The notes beneath the pieces were generated by a model, which was given only the letters and a program-made list of their open reading frames with translations, was not told where the DNA came from and ran no database searches. The translations under genes were made by a program, and so were the position numbers. From Gluconacetobacter diazotrophicus PA1 5 (lineage in GTDB: Bacteria > Pseudomonadota > Alphaproteobacteria > Acetobacterales > Acetobacteraceae), in NCBI RefSeq assembly GCF_000021325.1, contig NC_011365.1:2260001-2324000 (forward strand): a DNA stretch of 64,000 nucleotides. The letters are read 5' to 3'. Below, piece by piece: positions 20,426 to 31,621 of this stretch (positions within the stretch are counted from its first letter, which is position 1; every line of letters begins with the position of its first letter).

Positions 20426-21556
20426 ATGACTCCCAAAATCGCCCGTTTTCTGGCCGAACAGGCCCCTGCTACGCCTTGCCTCGTCGTCGACGTCGATCGC
20501 GTCGAGGCCCGTTATCAGTCGCTGCGCGCGGTGCTGCCGCTGGCGCGCATCTATTATGCCGTGAAGGCCAATCCTGCGCCGGCTATCCTGCGCCGGCTGG
20601 TGTCCCTCGGCTCGGCGTTCGACGCCGCGTCGTGGGAGGAAATCCGCCTCTGCCTCGCGGCCGGGGCCGCCGGGGCGGACATCTCGTTCGGCAACACGGT
20701 CAAGAAGGCATCCGCGATCGCCCAGGCCCACCAGGCCGGGGTGACCATGTTCGCCTTCGACAGCATCGAGGAACTGGAAAAGCTGGCGCGCCACGCCCCC
20801 GGTTCGCGCGTCTATTGCCGCCTGATCGTCGAGAACGAGGGCGCGGAATGGCCGCTGTCGCGCAAGTTCGGCACCACGCTGGACAGCGCGCGCGACCTGA
20901 TGCTGCGCGCCCGCGACATGGGGCTGGACCCGTACGGCCTGTCGTTCCATGTCGGCAGCCAGCAGACCAGCACCGATGCGTACGAGGCCGCGATTGCGCG
21001 GGTGGGCATGCTGTTCACCGACCTGGCCGCGGCCGGGCTGAACCTGCGCATGGTCAATCTGGGCGGCGGCTTCCCGATCCGCTACCGCGAGGACGTGCCC
21101 GAGATCGACCGGTTCGCGGTGGCGATCAGCCACGCGATGACCGAGCATTTCGGCAATGACCTGCCGGAAATGATCGTCGAGCCCGGGCGCTTCATCGTCG
21201 GCGATGCCGGCGTGGTGTCGTCGGAGGTCGTGCTGGTCACGCGGCGCGGGCAGCAGGACGGGCCACGCTGGGTCTATCTGGATATCGGCCGCTTCGGCGG
21301 GCTGGCGGAGACCGAGGGCGAATCCATCCGCTACGGCATCCGCACGCCCCATGACGGATCGCCCGCCGGGCGGGTGGCCATCGCCGGCCCGACCTGCGAC
21401 GGCGCCGACATCATGTATGAAAAGGCGCCCTACGCCCTGCCGCTGGACCTGGCCTGCGGCGACCGGATCGAATTGCTGTCGACCGGGGCCTATGTCTCGA
21501 CCTACTGCTCGACCAGCTTCAACGGCTTCGCCCCGCTGACCGAACATTATATCTGA
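20426..21556 (+). CDS. Ornithine/lysine decarboxylase (fold III, PLP)
   Basis: This 376-residue alanine-racemase-fold decarboxylase is of the alphaproteobacterial ODC type; it makes putrescine and/or cadaverine. The PLP lysine is in YYAVKANP (K47), followed by FDAASWEEI, SFHVGSQQ, LGGGFP, EPGRFIVGDAG and the active-site Cys in GPTCDGAD. It lacks the extra domain of arginine decarboxylase, and diaminopimelate decarboxylase is less likely from the motifs. ATG 20426 has AGGGA about 10 bases upstream; the frame is open further upstream but sits in the leader. Ornithine versus lysine preference cannot be read from sequence with certainty. Confidence 0.9.
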   Translation: MTPKIARFLAEQAPATPCLVVDVDRVEARYQSLRAVLPLARIYYAVKANPAPAILRRLVSLGSAFDAASWEEIRLCLAAGAAGADISFGNTVKKASAIAQAHQAGVTMFAFDSIEELEKLARHAPGSRVYCRLIVENEGAEWPLSRKFGTTLDSARDLMLRARDMGLDPYGLSFHVGSQQTSTDAYEAAIARVGMLFTDLAAAGLNLRMVNLGGGFPIRYREDVPEIDRFAVAISHAMTEHFGNDLPEMIVEPGRFIVGDAGVVSSEVVLVTRRGQQDGPRWVYLDIGRFGGLAETEGESIRYGIRTPHDGSPAGRVAIAGPTCDGADIMYEKAPYALPLDLACGDRIELLSTGAYVSTYCSTSFNGFAPLTEHYI

Positions 21557-21613
21557 TGGACGGTGCAGGGGCGTGATGCCCCGCACCCCGATCGGATCAT
21601 AACGAATCGGTTT

Positions 21614-21634
21614 CCAAAGGCCGCCGGCCTTTGG
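21614..21634. terminator. Perfect 9-bp hairpin between convergent genes
   Basis: CCAAAGGCC (21614-21622) pairs exactly with GGCCTTTGG (21626-21634) across a GCC loop. It lies between the stops of the decarboxylase and ccmB. A second imperfect hairpin (GTGC...GCAC with GGGGC/GCCCC) precedes it at about 21563-21590. Neither has a T-tract, so termination is plausible but unproven. Confidence 0.45.
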
Positions 21635-21648
21635 CTCCAGATCGCCCC

Positions 21649-22329
21649 CTACTCGACCGCCGCGCGCAACCCGGCCCCCGCCGCCAGCGGGCACAGCGGC
21701 AGCGCCCCGGCCAGGAAGGCACCCAGCAATTCCAGGTCCGGCGTCCAGGACAGGCCGGTCTGCGCCGCGTCCAGCGCCGCCGCGCCGAAGATCAGCGCGG
21801 GGGTTGCCAGCGGCAGCACCAGCAGCGGCAGCAGCACGCCGCCGCGCCGTGCGCCCAGCACCACGGATGCCGCCATGCCGCCGATCAGCGACAGCACGAT
21901 CGTGCCCAGCGCCAGCCCCCCCAGCAGGATCGGCAGGACCGGCAGCGGCAGTCCCAGCATGATGGCCAGCGGCCCCGCCGCGACCAGAAGCGGCAGGCCG
22001 GTGGTCAGCCAGTGCGCCACCATCTTGGCCAGCGCGACCAGGGCGGGCGGCAGGCCCGACAGCATCAGCTGGTCCAGCGACCCGTCTTCCAGTTCGGACC
22101 CGAACAGGCGGTCCAGCGGCAGCAGGGCGGCCAGCAGGGCGCAGACCCAGACGATGCCCGGCGCCATCCGGCGCAGCAGTTCGGGCGACGGGCCCAGCGC
22201 CAGGGGAAACAGCGCCCCCGCCAGGATGAAGAACAGCACGGCACCCAGCGTGTCGGCCCCGTGACGCAGCGCCAGCCGCAGGTCGCGCCCGATGACGGCG
22301 GCCAGCAGGGCGGGCATCGACGCGTTCAT
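21649..22329 (-). CDS. ccmB: Heme exporter membrane subunit CcmB
   Basis: This 226-residue membrane protein has six spans and the family sequence LRLALRHGADTLGAVLFFILAGALFPLALGP at the start. With CcmA and CcmC it forms the ABC complex that releases holo-CcmE during c-type cytochrome maturation. The ATG at 22329 lies in an ATGA overlap with the ccmA stop. The usual next genes ccmC and ccmD do not follow; the next gene is convergent. Confidence 0.95.
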   Translation of the reverse strand: MNASMPALLAAVIGRDLRLALRHGADTLGAVLFFILAGALFPLALGPSPELLRRMAPGIVWVCALLAALLPLDRLFGSELEDGSLDQLMLSGLPPALVALAKMVAHWLTTGLPLLVAAGPLAIMLGLPLPVLPILLGGLALGTIVLSLIGGMAASVVLGARRGGVLLPLLVLPLATPALIFGAAALDAAQTGLSWTPDLELLGAFLAGALPLCPLAAGAGLRAAVE

Positions 22330-23015
22330 GCCCAGTGGTCCGCGTGGGAGTGGTCCGCGTGGGAATTGAATCCTGATTCCATCCCAAAATCCAGCGCCGG
22401 TTCGGTCGCGCCGGGCAGGATCAGGGTTTTCGCGTCCGGCAGCGGCAGGGGAACATGGGTGGTTGCAATCACGATTCCGCCAGCCTCCCGATGGGTCTGA
22501 AACAGCGTCTCCAGCAGGCCGATCGCCATGCTGTCCAGCCCCAGGCTGGGTTCGTCCAGCAGCCATAGCGGCGCCTGCGCCAGCACCACCCGCGCCAGCG
22601 CGGCCCGCCGTTTCTGCCCGGCGGACAGCAGGCGGGCGGGCAGGTCGGCCAAACCCGAAAGATCCAGCGCCGCCATGGCCCGATCGGGATCGGACCCGCC
22701 CGCCCGCGCGGCCAGGAACAGGTTTTCGCGCAGGGTCAGGCCGGGTTTCAGCGCGTCCTGATGGCCCAGATACGCGATGCGCGCGGCATGGGCCGTCCGG
22801 TCCGACAGCGCATCGATCCCTGCCCACAGCACATGGCCGCCTTCCGGTTTGCGCAGCCCTGCCAGCACGCGCAGCAACGTGGACTTTCCAGCCCCGTTCG
22901 GCCCCGTCAGCAGAAGCGCGTCACCCGCGTCCAGCCGCAGCCCGACGCCGTCGAGAACCAGCCGTTCCCCGCGGAAAACCGAGATATTTTCGACATCCAG
23001 CAGCGGGCTGGCCAA
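22326..23015 (-). CDS. ccmA: Heme exporter ATP-binding subunit CcmA
   Basis: This 229-residue ABC ATPase has Walker A GPNGAGKST, Q-loop region YLGHQDALKPGLT, signature LSAGQKRRAALARV (the CcmA variant of LSGGQ) and Walker B LWLLDEPSLGLD, followed by the H-loop ATTHVPL. It powers holo-CcmE release in cytochrome c maturation. The C-terminus ends in a duplicated SHADH motif from a 15-bp tandem repeat, which is not typical of the family. The gene is divergent from acnA with about 240 bp between them. Confidence 0.95.
   Translation of the reverse strand: MASPLLDVENISVFRGERLVLDGVGLRLDAGDALLLTGPNGAGKSTLLRVLAGLRKPEGGHVLWAGIDALSDRTAHAARIAYLGHQDALKPGLTLRENLFLAARAGGSDPDRAMAALDLSGLADLPARLLSAGQKRRAALARVVLAQAPLWLLDEPSLGLDSMAIGLLETLFQTHREAGGIVIATTHVPLPLPDAKTLILPGATEPALDFGMESGFNSHADHSHADHWA
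22334..22363 (-). repeat. Exact 15-bp tandem duplication in ccmA 3' end
   Basis: AGTGGTCCGCGTGGG occurs twice in direct succession on the + strand. It is in frame with ccmA and encodes SHADH twice, giving a His/Asp-rich tail four residues before the stop. Confidence 0.9.
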
Positions 23016-23253
23016 GGCGGGAAAGGCAGGGATGGCGATGCTCCTGGGCTCGTGGTCGGGGGTGGCGGCCCCGGGTCCGCCACGGTGTTTTCCCGCGTTC
23101 TTGTTACCGGGGCTGCCTTGTGTCGCAACCGCGTCCGGGTATGTTCTACGACCGTTGGGAGATCAAGCCGGTTGTCCAGAGGGATCACACCGCCAGCGCG
23201 GAAGTCGTGCTTCAGTTGGATAATCCGTTGCTGACGCCTCGGAGGAAAAACCA

Positions 23254-25947
<2,694 letters not shown>

Positions 25948-25977
25948 GCCGCTTTTTTCTCTATCTGAAATGTCTGG

Positions 25978-26011
25978 CGCCGGCCCGGGTTCTCCCGGGC
26001 CGGCGTTTTTT
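25978..26011 (+). terminator. Strong intrinsic terminator after acnA
   Basis: CGCCGGCCCGGG (25978-25989) and CCCGGGCCGGCG (25994-26005) form a perfect 12-bp stem with a TTCT loop and six Ts (26006-26011). It overlaps the most upstream possible start (ATG 25970) of the following transporter gene. Confidence 0.92.
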
Positions 26012-26023
26012 GCCGACCCGGTC

Positions 26024-26767
26024 GTGCGGGCCGAGCGCATCCGCAAGGTCTTCGACGGGCAGGATGTCCTGCGCGGCATTTCGCTCAGCGTGACGCGCGG
26101 CGAACTGGTGTCGATCATCGGGCCGTCCGGCTGCGGCAAATCGACCTTCCTGCGCTGCCTCAATTTTCTTGAAATTCCCGATTCCGGTTCGGTCTCGATC
26201 GCGGACGTGACCATCGCGCGCACCAGCCCCCGCTGGACCCGCGCGGACGAGGACGCGGCCCATCGCCTGCGGGCGCATGTTGGCATGGTGTTCCAGTCCT
26301 TCAACCTGTTTCCCCACCGCACCGTGCTGGACAACGTCATGCTGGCGCCCGTCCGCGTGAAGCACGTGAAGCCCGACATCGCCCGGGCCGATGCCCTGGC
26401 CCTGCTGGACAAGGTCGGCCTGGCCGCGATCGCCACCCGTTACCCGGACACGCTCTCGGGCGGCCAGCAGCAGCGCGCCGCCATCGCCCGCGCGCTGGCG
26501 ATGCGCCCCGACGTGATGCTGTATGACGAACCGACCTCGGCCCTCGATCCCGAACTGGCCGAGGAAGTCCTGTCGGTGATGCGCGCCCTGGACGCGGAAG
26601 GCATGACCCAGATCGTGGTGACGCACGACATGCGCTTCGCCCGGGCGGCGTCCGACCGCGTCGTGTTCATGGATGGCGGCGAAATCGTCGAAATCGACGA
26701 TCCCGACACGCTCTATGTCGCCCCGAAGGATGCGCGCACCCGCCGGTTTCTCAGGTCCATGTTATGA
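26024..26767 (+). CDS. Polar amino-acid ABC transporter, ATP-binding protein
   Basis: This GlnQ/HisP-type ATPase is about 247 residues from GTG 26024. Motifs: Walker A GPSGCGKST, Q-loop MVFQSFNLFPH, signature LSGGQQQRAAIARAL, Walker B VMLYDEPTSALDPEL, H-loop VVTHDM. It energises the fused binding-protein/permease encoded next, whose ATG overlaps its stop (ATGA). The frame is open to ATG 25970, but that segment is the acnA terminator (its T-run would encode FF), so a start at GTG 26024, just before the conserved ERIRKVFDG, seems more sensible. Neither start has a good ribosome site. The substrate is an amino acid of unknown type. Confidence 0.9.
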   Translation: MRAERIRKVFDGQDVLRGISLSVTRGELVSIIGPSGCGKSTFLRCLNFLEIPDSGSVSIADVTIARTSPRWTRADEDAAHRLRAHVGMVFQSFNLFPHRTVLDNVMLAPVRVKHVKPDIARADALALLDKVGLAAIATRYPDTLSGGQQQRAAIARALAMRPDVMLYDEPTSALDPELAEEVLSVMRALDAEGMTQIVVTHDMRFARAASDRVVFMDGGEIVEIDDPDTLYVAPKDARTRRFLRSML

Positions 26768-28263
26768 GGCTGTTTGTCGCATTGCTGCTGCTGGCGGCGG
26801 TCATGGTGGGACATGCCCATGCCGCGCCGCTGCGCTGGGCGTCGGATGCCGAGGCGAACGTGCCGTTCGTCTTCCACGACCCCGCCGACCAGTCCCGCCT
26901 GACCGGTTACGAATACGACATCGCCCAGGCCATCGCCCGCCGTCTCGGCCGTCCGACCCAATTCGTGCAGAACGACTGGGACGGGCTGATTCCCGGCCTG
27001 CAGCGCGGGCTGTACGACATGGTCATCGACGGGATCGAGATCACGCCCGAGCATGAACAGGGCGTGCTGTTCAGCCATCCCTATTACGTCACGTCGGAAC
27101 GCATCACCGTCCGCCGCGACCAGCAGGGGCTCGATACGCTGGCGGCGCTGCGCGGGCATGTCGTCGGCACGCTGAAGGACACCACGGCCGAACGCATGCT
27201 GCAGGCCGACCCCACGATTCGCATCCGATCGTACGAGGAAGAAACCAACGCCTACACCGACCTGAAGAACGGCCGGCTGGATGCGGTGCTGCTGGACGGC
27301 ACCATCGCGCTCTATTACGGCGCGCCCGATCCGGGGCTGAAGCTGGTGGGGGACCCGATCGGCCGGGTGGCCTACGGCGTCGCCTTCGCCCAGGGGAACA
27401 CCACGCTGCGCGACCAGGTGAATACGGCGCTGGACGGCATGATCCGCGACGGCGAACTGCACCGGATCCTCGCGCGCTGGAACCTGTGGACGCCTGCCAT
27501 GGCGGACCTGACCATGGATGCGACCACGCCCGATATCGCGCCGGACGCATGGCGGCATTACATGGCGGCCACTGCCCCCGCCACGGGCTGGCGCGCGCGG
27601 GTGGACCGGTATGTCAGCTTCCTGCCGCTGCTGCTGCATGGCGCGGTACTGACGCTCGCGGTGTCGGCCTGCGCCATGGTGGTGGCGGTCGGGCTGGGGC
27701 TGGCCCTGGCGCTGCTGCGGCGGTATGGGCCGCGCTGGCTGGGGGCGCTGGCGACGCTGTATGTCGAAATCGTGCGCGGCACCCCGCTGCTGATCCAGAT
27801 CCTGTTCATCTTCTATGCCCTGCCGGGCATCGGGCTGCGCCTGTCGCCCTTCGTGGCCGGCGTCGTGGCCCTGGGCATGAATTACGCGGCCTACGAGGCC
27901 GAGAATTACCGCGCCGGCCTGCAATCCGTCGCACGCGGCCAGGTCGAGGCCGCGCTGGCCCTGAACATGACCCACATGCAGGCCCTGCGCTTCGTGGTGG
28001 TGCCGCAGGCGGTGCGCATGGTCATCCCGGTGATGACCAACGATTTCATCTCGCTGCTGAAGGACTCGTCGCTGGTCAGCGTGATCACGCTGACCGAACT
28101 CAGCCAGACCTATGTGCGGTTGTCCTCGACCTATTACGATTATTTCGGCACCGGCCTGCTGATCGGTACCGCCTACCTGCTGCTGGGCCTGCCCTTCGTG
28201 CGCTTGGCCCGCATGGCCGAAGCCCGGTTCCAGGCCGGGCAGCGCCGCCGGGGCCATATTTGA
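26764..28263 (+). CDS. Amino-acid ABC transporter, fused substrate-binding protein and permease
   Basis: This 499-residue fusion has a signal-like hydrophobic N-terminus (ending about HAHA), an SBP_bac_3 domain at about residues 20-250 (LRWASDAEANVPFVF, GYEYDIAQAIARRLG, GLYDMVIDGIEITPE) and a HisM/GlnP-type permease at about 280-490 with the ATPase-contact motif ALNMTHMQALRFVVVPQAVR. The binding domain is therefore tethered to the membrane on the periplasmic side rather than free. Overlaps the ATPase gene by 4 bp, forming a two-gene transporter. Confidence 0.9.
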   Translation: MRLFVALLLLAAVMVGHAHAAPLRWASDAEANVPFVFHDPADQSRLTGYEYDIAQAIARRLGRPTQFVQNDWDGLIPGLQRGLYDMVIDGIEITPEHEQGVLFSHPYYVTSERITVRRDQQGLDTLAALRGHVVGTLKDTTAERMLQADPTIRIRSYEEETNAYTDLKNGRLDAVLLDGTIALYYGAPDPGLKLVGDPIGRVAYGVAFAQGNTTLRDQVNTALDGMIRDGELHRILARWNLWTPAMADLTMDATTPDIAPDAWRHYMAATAPATGWRARVDRYVSFLPLLLHGAVLTLAVSACAMVVAVGLGLALALLRRYGPRWLGALATLYVEIVRGTPLLIQILFIFYALPGIGLRLSPFVAGVVALGMNYAAYEAENYRAGLQSVARGQVEAALALNMTHMQALRFVVVPQAVRMVIPVMTNDFISLLKDSSLVSVITLTELSQTYVRLSSTYYDYFGTGLLIGTAYLLLGLPFVRLARMAEARFQAGQRRRGHI

Positions 28264-28324
28264 AGCGGCCCCTGATCGCAAAGGGTTGATGCGCTTGATG
28301 CGTCAGGCACATGACGGCGCTGTT

Positions 28325-28344
28325 TTATGCTAGATTGTGCATAA
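28325..28344. promoter_or_regulatory. Dyad upstream of LysR gene, possible LysR-type binding site
   Basis: TTATGC and GCATAA form an exact inverted repeat separated by 8 bases, in a locally AT-rich stretch 52 bases before the LysR start. It contains T-N11-A spacing as in LysR boxes. Autoregulation is the usual arrangement; binding is inferred. Confidence 0.5.
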
Positions 28345-28395
28345 ATAGTCCGAGGCATAGAAAGGTGTTCGAACAAATTCCGAGCATCGGTGGCC

Positions 28396-29283
28396 ATGGA
28401 TCTGCTTTCTGCCCTTCATAGCTTCGTTCGCGTCGCGGCGACGGGGTCGTTTTCCGCTGTTTCGCGCGAAACCGGTGCCAGCCAGCCGACGATTTCGCGG
28501 CACATCGCGCTGCTGGAGGCGCATTACGGCGCGACCCTGTTCGCGCGTACCACCCGCAGCCTGATGATGACCGAGGATGGGCGCAGCCTGCTGCCCCACG
28601 CCTACGAAGTGCTGGAAATTCTGGAAACCGCCGAAACCGCCCTCGGCCGCCGCCGGGCCTCGGTGTCCGGCCTGGTGCGGCTGGGCGTGACCACCGCGTT
28701 CGGCCTCTATACCACCGGCCGGCTGGGGGAATTGCTGGAACAGCACCCCGATCTTTCGGTCGAACTGATCATGCGCGACGGCTTCGGCGACCTGGTCGAG
28801 GAAGGGCTGGACCTGGCGGTGCGTGTCGGTGAAATCGCCGAGGGCTCGCTGATCGCGCGGCGGCTGGGCACGGTCAAGCGCATCGCCGTGGCCACGCCGG
28901 CCTATCTGGACCGGCGCGGCACGCCGCAGCATCCGCGCGACCTGCTGAACCATCCCTGCATTGCCTATACCTATGGCGGCACGCGTCATGACTGGCATTT
29001 CGAAGGCAATGGCGAGGAAAGCGTCGTCGCCGCCAGCGGCCCCTTCCGCGCCAACAGCAGCGAGGCCGTGCTGCAGGCCACGCTGGCCGGCATGGGCATC
29101 GGGCTGCTGCCGTCCTTCCAGGTGGACGAAGACGTCGCATCCGGCCGGCTGGTGCGGCTGTTTCCCGACTGGACGGTGCCGGAGCTGCCCTTCTACGCCG
29201 TGCATACCGGGCCGCGTACCCTGCCGTTGCGGACGCGGACGGTGCTGGATTTCCTGATCGATATTTCGGATGTGCTGCGGTAG
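28396..29283 (+). CDS. LysR-family transcriptional regulator
   Basis: This 295-residue regulator has an N-terminal winged HTH (LSALHSFVRVAATGSFSAVS, then SQPTISRHIALLEAHYGATL) and a substrate-binding domain (SGLVRLGVTTAFGLYTTGRL, VRVGEIAEGSLIARRLGT). The sequence style is of the group often annotated as DsdC/AaeR-like or CrgA-like. ATG 28396 was chosen over GTG 28390. It stands after the amino-acid ABC transporter in the same direction with 130 bp between, and converges on the AAA+ operon. Target genes are unknown. Confidence 0.88.
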   Translation: MDLLSALHSFVRVAATGSFSAVSRETGASQPTISRHIALLEAHYGATLFARTTRSLMMTEDGRSLLPHAYEVLEILETAETALGRRRASVSGLVRLGVTTAFGLYTTGRLGELLEQHPDLSVELIMRDGFGDLVEEGLDLAVRVGEIAEGSLIARRLGTVKRIAVATPAYLDRRGTPQHPRDLLNHPCIAYTYGGTRHDWHFEGNGEESVVAASGPFRANSSEAVLQATLAGMGIGLLPSFQVDEDVASGRLVRLFPDWTVPELPFYAVHTGPRTLPLRTRTVLDFLIDISDVLR

Positions 29284-29305
29284 TTCTTTTTCTGAAGAAA
29301 AAGAA
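29284..29305. terminator. Bidirectional A/T hairpin between LysR gene and AAA+ operon
   Basis: TTCTTTTTC (29284-29292) pairs with GAAAAAGAA (29297-29305) around TGAA, filling the 26-bp space between convergent stops. The T-rich and A-rich arms give terminator character both ways. A closely similar sequence occurs at 52371-52393. Confidence 0.65.
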
Positions 29306-29309
29306 GACC

Positions 29310-30320
29310 TTACTCCACCGGCAACACCGACGCCGGGTCCCGGCTGGCCCGCACCAGATCCGGCGACCCCGCCACCAGTTCGCCATGGAAACCGCGCCGC
29401 AGCATGCCGGTCCAGCCGTTCATCCAGTCATTGGCTTCGCGGACGAAGCGCTCGGCGGCCGGGCTCTGCGGCAGCGTCTGCTTCAGCCACTGCTCGGGCG
29501 GGGCGGGCAGGTTCATCGTGCCCTTGCGCGCGGGGCTGAGCAGGATGGTCACGTTCTCGATATTCGCGCCGCGATCGGCCGAGGCCTCGGCGTAATTCCA
29601 GGTCGCGACCAGCATGACATAGGGAATCGGGAAGCCCATGACATGCAGCCGGTTGAACGCGGTCAGGATATCCACACTGTCGCTCAGCGGCTGGCCGGCG
29701 ATCTGGACGTGGCTGGTGAACCAGCATTCCATGACCTTGGGGTCGGTCGTGATCAGCTTCGACAGATAGTTCCGGTCGTCATGGCAGCCATTGTTCATGG
29801 CATCGACGGTCGAAAGCGGCAGGGATTGCGTGCTGCCGCGCGCGATCACCACCCCCGTCACCATCCCGTCTTCCGCGCGCACCAGCACGTTGCTCTGCAA
29901 TTCGCCATGCGGGCCGCTCGTGGTCGTCAGGACCGGATGCCATACGCCCGCCGGCAGCGGCAGTACGCGGCCGGCGAACGGGATCGCACCCGTCAGGTCG
30001 GACGTGATCGGGGGGGCCGCGACCTGCGTGCCGCCCGGCGGCTGGGCCGCGCCCTGGGCCGCCCCTTGGGGCGGCCCGCCGTCGGCCTGCTGCGCGGGGG
30101 GCGCCCCCGCGTCGGGGGCGGCACCGTTGTCGGCCTGGGCGGCGGGGGCATCGCGTCCCAGCGTCCGGTTGATCCGGTCGATGACCGGATGCAGCGCCGG
30201 AATCGCCCGCATCAGATAGGGCGGGGGATACAGCAGGGCCAGCACCACGAAGATCGGGATACCGAAGACGCAGCTCCGCCACAGCGGCGCGCGATTCCAG
30301 AGGCGGGAGGCAGCGGACAT
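29310..30320 (-). CDS. Uncharacterised single-pass envelope protein of AAA+ operon
   Basis: I do not recognise this 336-residue protein. One membrane segment (about residues 17-35, CVFGIPIFVVLALLYPP) is followed by a Pro/Ala/Gly/Gln-rich linker (about 55-105) and a folded domain (about 110-336). The domain has few cysteines (one in NNGCHDDR, one in MECWF), segments such as LPLPAGVWHPVLTTTSGPHG and VDILTAFNRLHVMGF, and reads as an extracytoplasmic domain. It is the last gene of a three-gene operon, 32 bases after the AAA+ gene, so it may be a periplasmic partner. The Cys pair might form a disulfide. Confidence 0.72.
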   Translation of the reverse strand: MSAASRLWNRAPLWRSCVFGIPIFVVLALLYPPPYLMRAIPALHPVIDRINRTLGRDAPAAQADNGAAPDAGAPPAQQADGGPPQGAAQGAAQPPGGTQVAAPPITSDLTGAIPFAGRVLPLPAGVWHPVLTTTSGPHGELQSNVLVRAEDGMVTGVVIARGSTQSLPLSTVDAMNNGCHDDRNYLSKLITTDPKVMECWFTSHVQIAGQPLSDSVDILTAFNRLHVMGFPIPYVMLVATWNYAEASADRGANIENVTILLSPARKGTMNLPAPPEQWLKQTLPQSPAAERFVREANDWMNGWTGMLRRGFHGELVAGSPDLVRASRDPASVLPVE

Positions 30321-30352
30321 TCAGACGGACCGTGACGAAGGGATGGAGCGGA

Positions 30353-31621
30353 TCAGCGCAGCACGCGTGCCCGCTGCGCGTCGGCGTCGTTCGCGATTTC
30401 CGCGGTGACGCCGTTCTCGCCCGATACGACGCGGACCAGCTTGGCCCCCTGCTGCCGCGCGGAAATCAGCGAATCGCTCATCATGTCCTCGATCGAACGG
30501 ACCAGGTCGCGGGCGCTGGCCGAGGCCCCCATGCGATCCTGCCGCCGCATGACCTCGAACAGCAGCGACGCATCGATGCCGCCGGTTTCCACCCTCAACC
30601 CGTAACTCTCGATCATCGCCTCGATTTCCAGCGCGGCGACGCGGGCGACATCCAGCCCGGTCAGCGCACGGAAGACGAAGATCCGGTCCAGCCGGTTCAG
30701 CACCTCGGGCGCGAATCCGGCCTGGCGCAGGGCCTCGACCGATTCGGCGCGCATGCGGTCGGGTTCGTCGGCCAGGCGGTCGGCGATTTCCGACAGGGCA
30801 TCGGTCGCGATGTTGGACGTCAGGACGAAGATCGCGCGGACGGTCGAAACCTGCTGGCCGGTCGAGGCCTCGGTGACATGCCCGTCGTTCCACGCGGTCA
30901 GGAACTTCTTGAAGACGTCGGGATGCGCTTTCTCGATCTCGTCCAGCAGCACGACGGCGTCGGGCTTTTCCTTCAGCCCGCCGGTCAGCTTGCCGAACGT
31001 GTCGGACCCGACATAGCCCTTGGGCGATCCGAACAACTGGGTCGCGGCGTGGGGCGAGCTCATCTGCGTCATGTCGAAATGCAGCAGCGGCCGGTCCAGT
31101 TGCCGGGCCATCTGCTTGGCCAGATAGGTCTTGCCGGTGCCCGGCGGCCCGGCCAGCAGGAAGATGCCCACCGGCTTGCCGCGCACCTGCAGCGCCATGC
31201 GGCGGCGCAACTGGGCGGCGATATCCTCGCACACCTGATCCTGCCCGATCACCCGGGCCCGCAGGCTCGCCGCCAGTTCCTCGGCGTCGATGACCGTTTC
31301 CTTCTGCTCGCGCGCCATCATTTCTTCCAGCGCGGTGCGGTTGGTCAGCCTGGCCAGTACATCCATCATCCACCCCCGTCGGCGTCGCAGCCCCTTGCGC
31401 GCCAGCCGTTCGGCGCGGGTCTCGAACATCAGACCCGCCAGGACCAGCAGGCTGCTCCCGGCCGTCAGCACGGGAAAGGCCGGCGCACACCATTCCATGA
31501 AATGTGTCAGACTGGCGAGAGAAAGATGCAGCGACGCCGCCGCCTGCAAGCTCGCCAGGATCAGGAAAATGACCATCATCACCGGCATCAGCCGGTTCAG
31601 GGCGGGCAGAAGAGCCTTCAT
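30353..31621 (-). CDS. Membrane-anchored ClpB/ClpA-type AAA+ ATPase
   Basis: This 422-residue protein has two N-terminal membrane segments (about residues 13-31 and 48-65), a short basic linker, then a single AAA+ module like the second ATPase domain of ClpA/ClpB. It shows Walker A GPPGTGKT (158-165), Walker B AVVLLDE (222-228), sensor 1 Asn270 in LTSN, arginine-finger region PEVLNRLDR (306-313) and sensor 2 SARDLVRSIED (Arg371). An aromatic pore loop is visible as GYVG (202-205). There is no N-domain, no first ATPase domain and no ClpP-docking IGF/IGL loop. A membrane-tethered unfoldase or remodeller is inferred. It overlaps the preceding gene by ATGA. Confidence 0.85.
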   Translation of the reverse strand: MKALLPALNRLMPVMMVIFLILASLQAAASLHLSLASLTHFMEWCAPAFPVLTAGSSLLVLAGLMFETRAERLARKGLRRRRGWMMDVLARLTNRTALEEMMAREQKETVIDAEELAASLRARVIGQDQVCEDIAAQLRRRMALQVRGKPVGIFLLAGPPGTGKTYLAKQMARQLDRPLLHFDMTQMSSPHAATQLFGSPKGYVGSDTFGKLTGGLKEKPDAVVLLDEIEKAHPDVFKKFLTAWNDGHVTEASTGQQVSTVRAIFVLTSNIATDALSEIADRLADEPDRMRAESVEALRQAGFAPEVLNRLDRIFVFRALTGLDVARVAALEIEAMIESYGLRVETGGIDASLLFEVMRRQDRMGASASARDLVRSIEDMMSDSLISARQQGAKLVRVVSGENGVTAEIANDADAQRARVLR

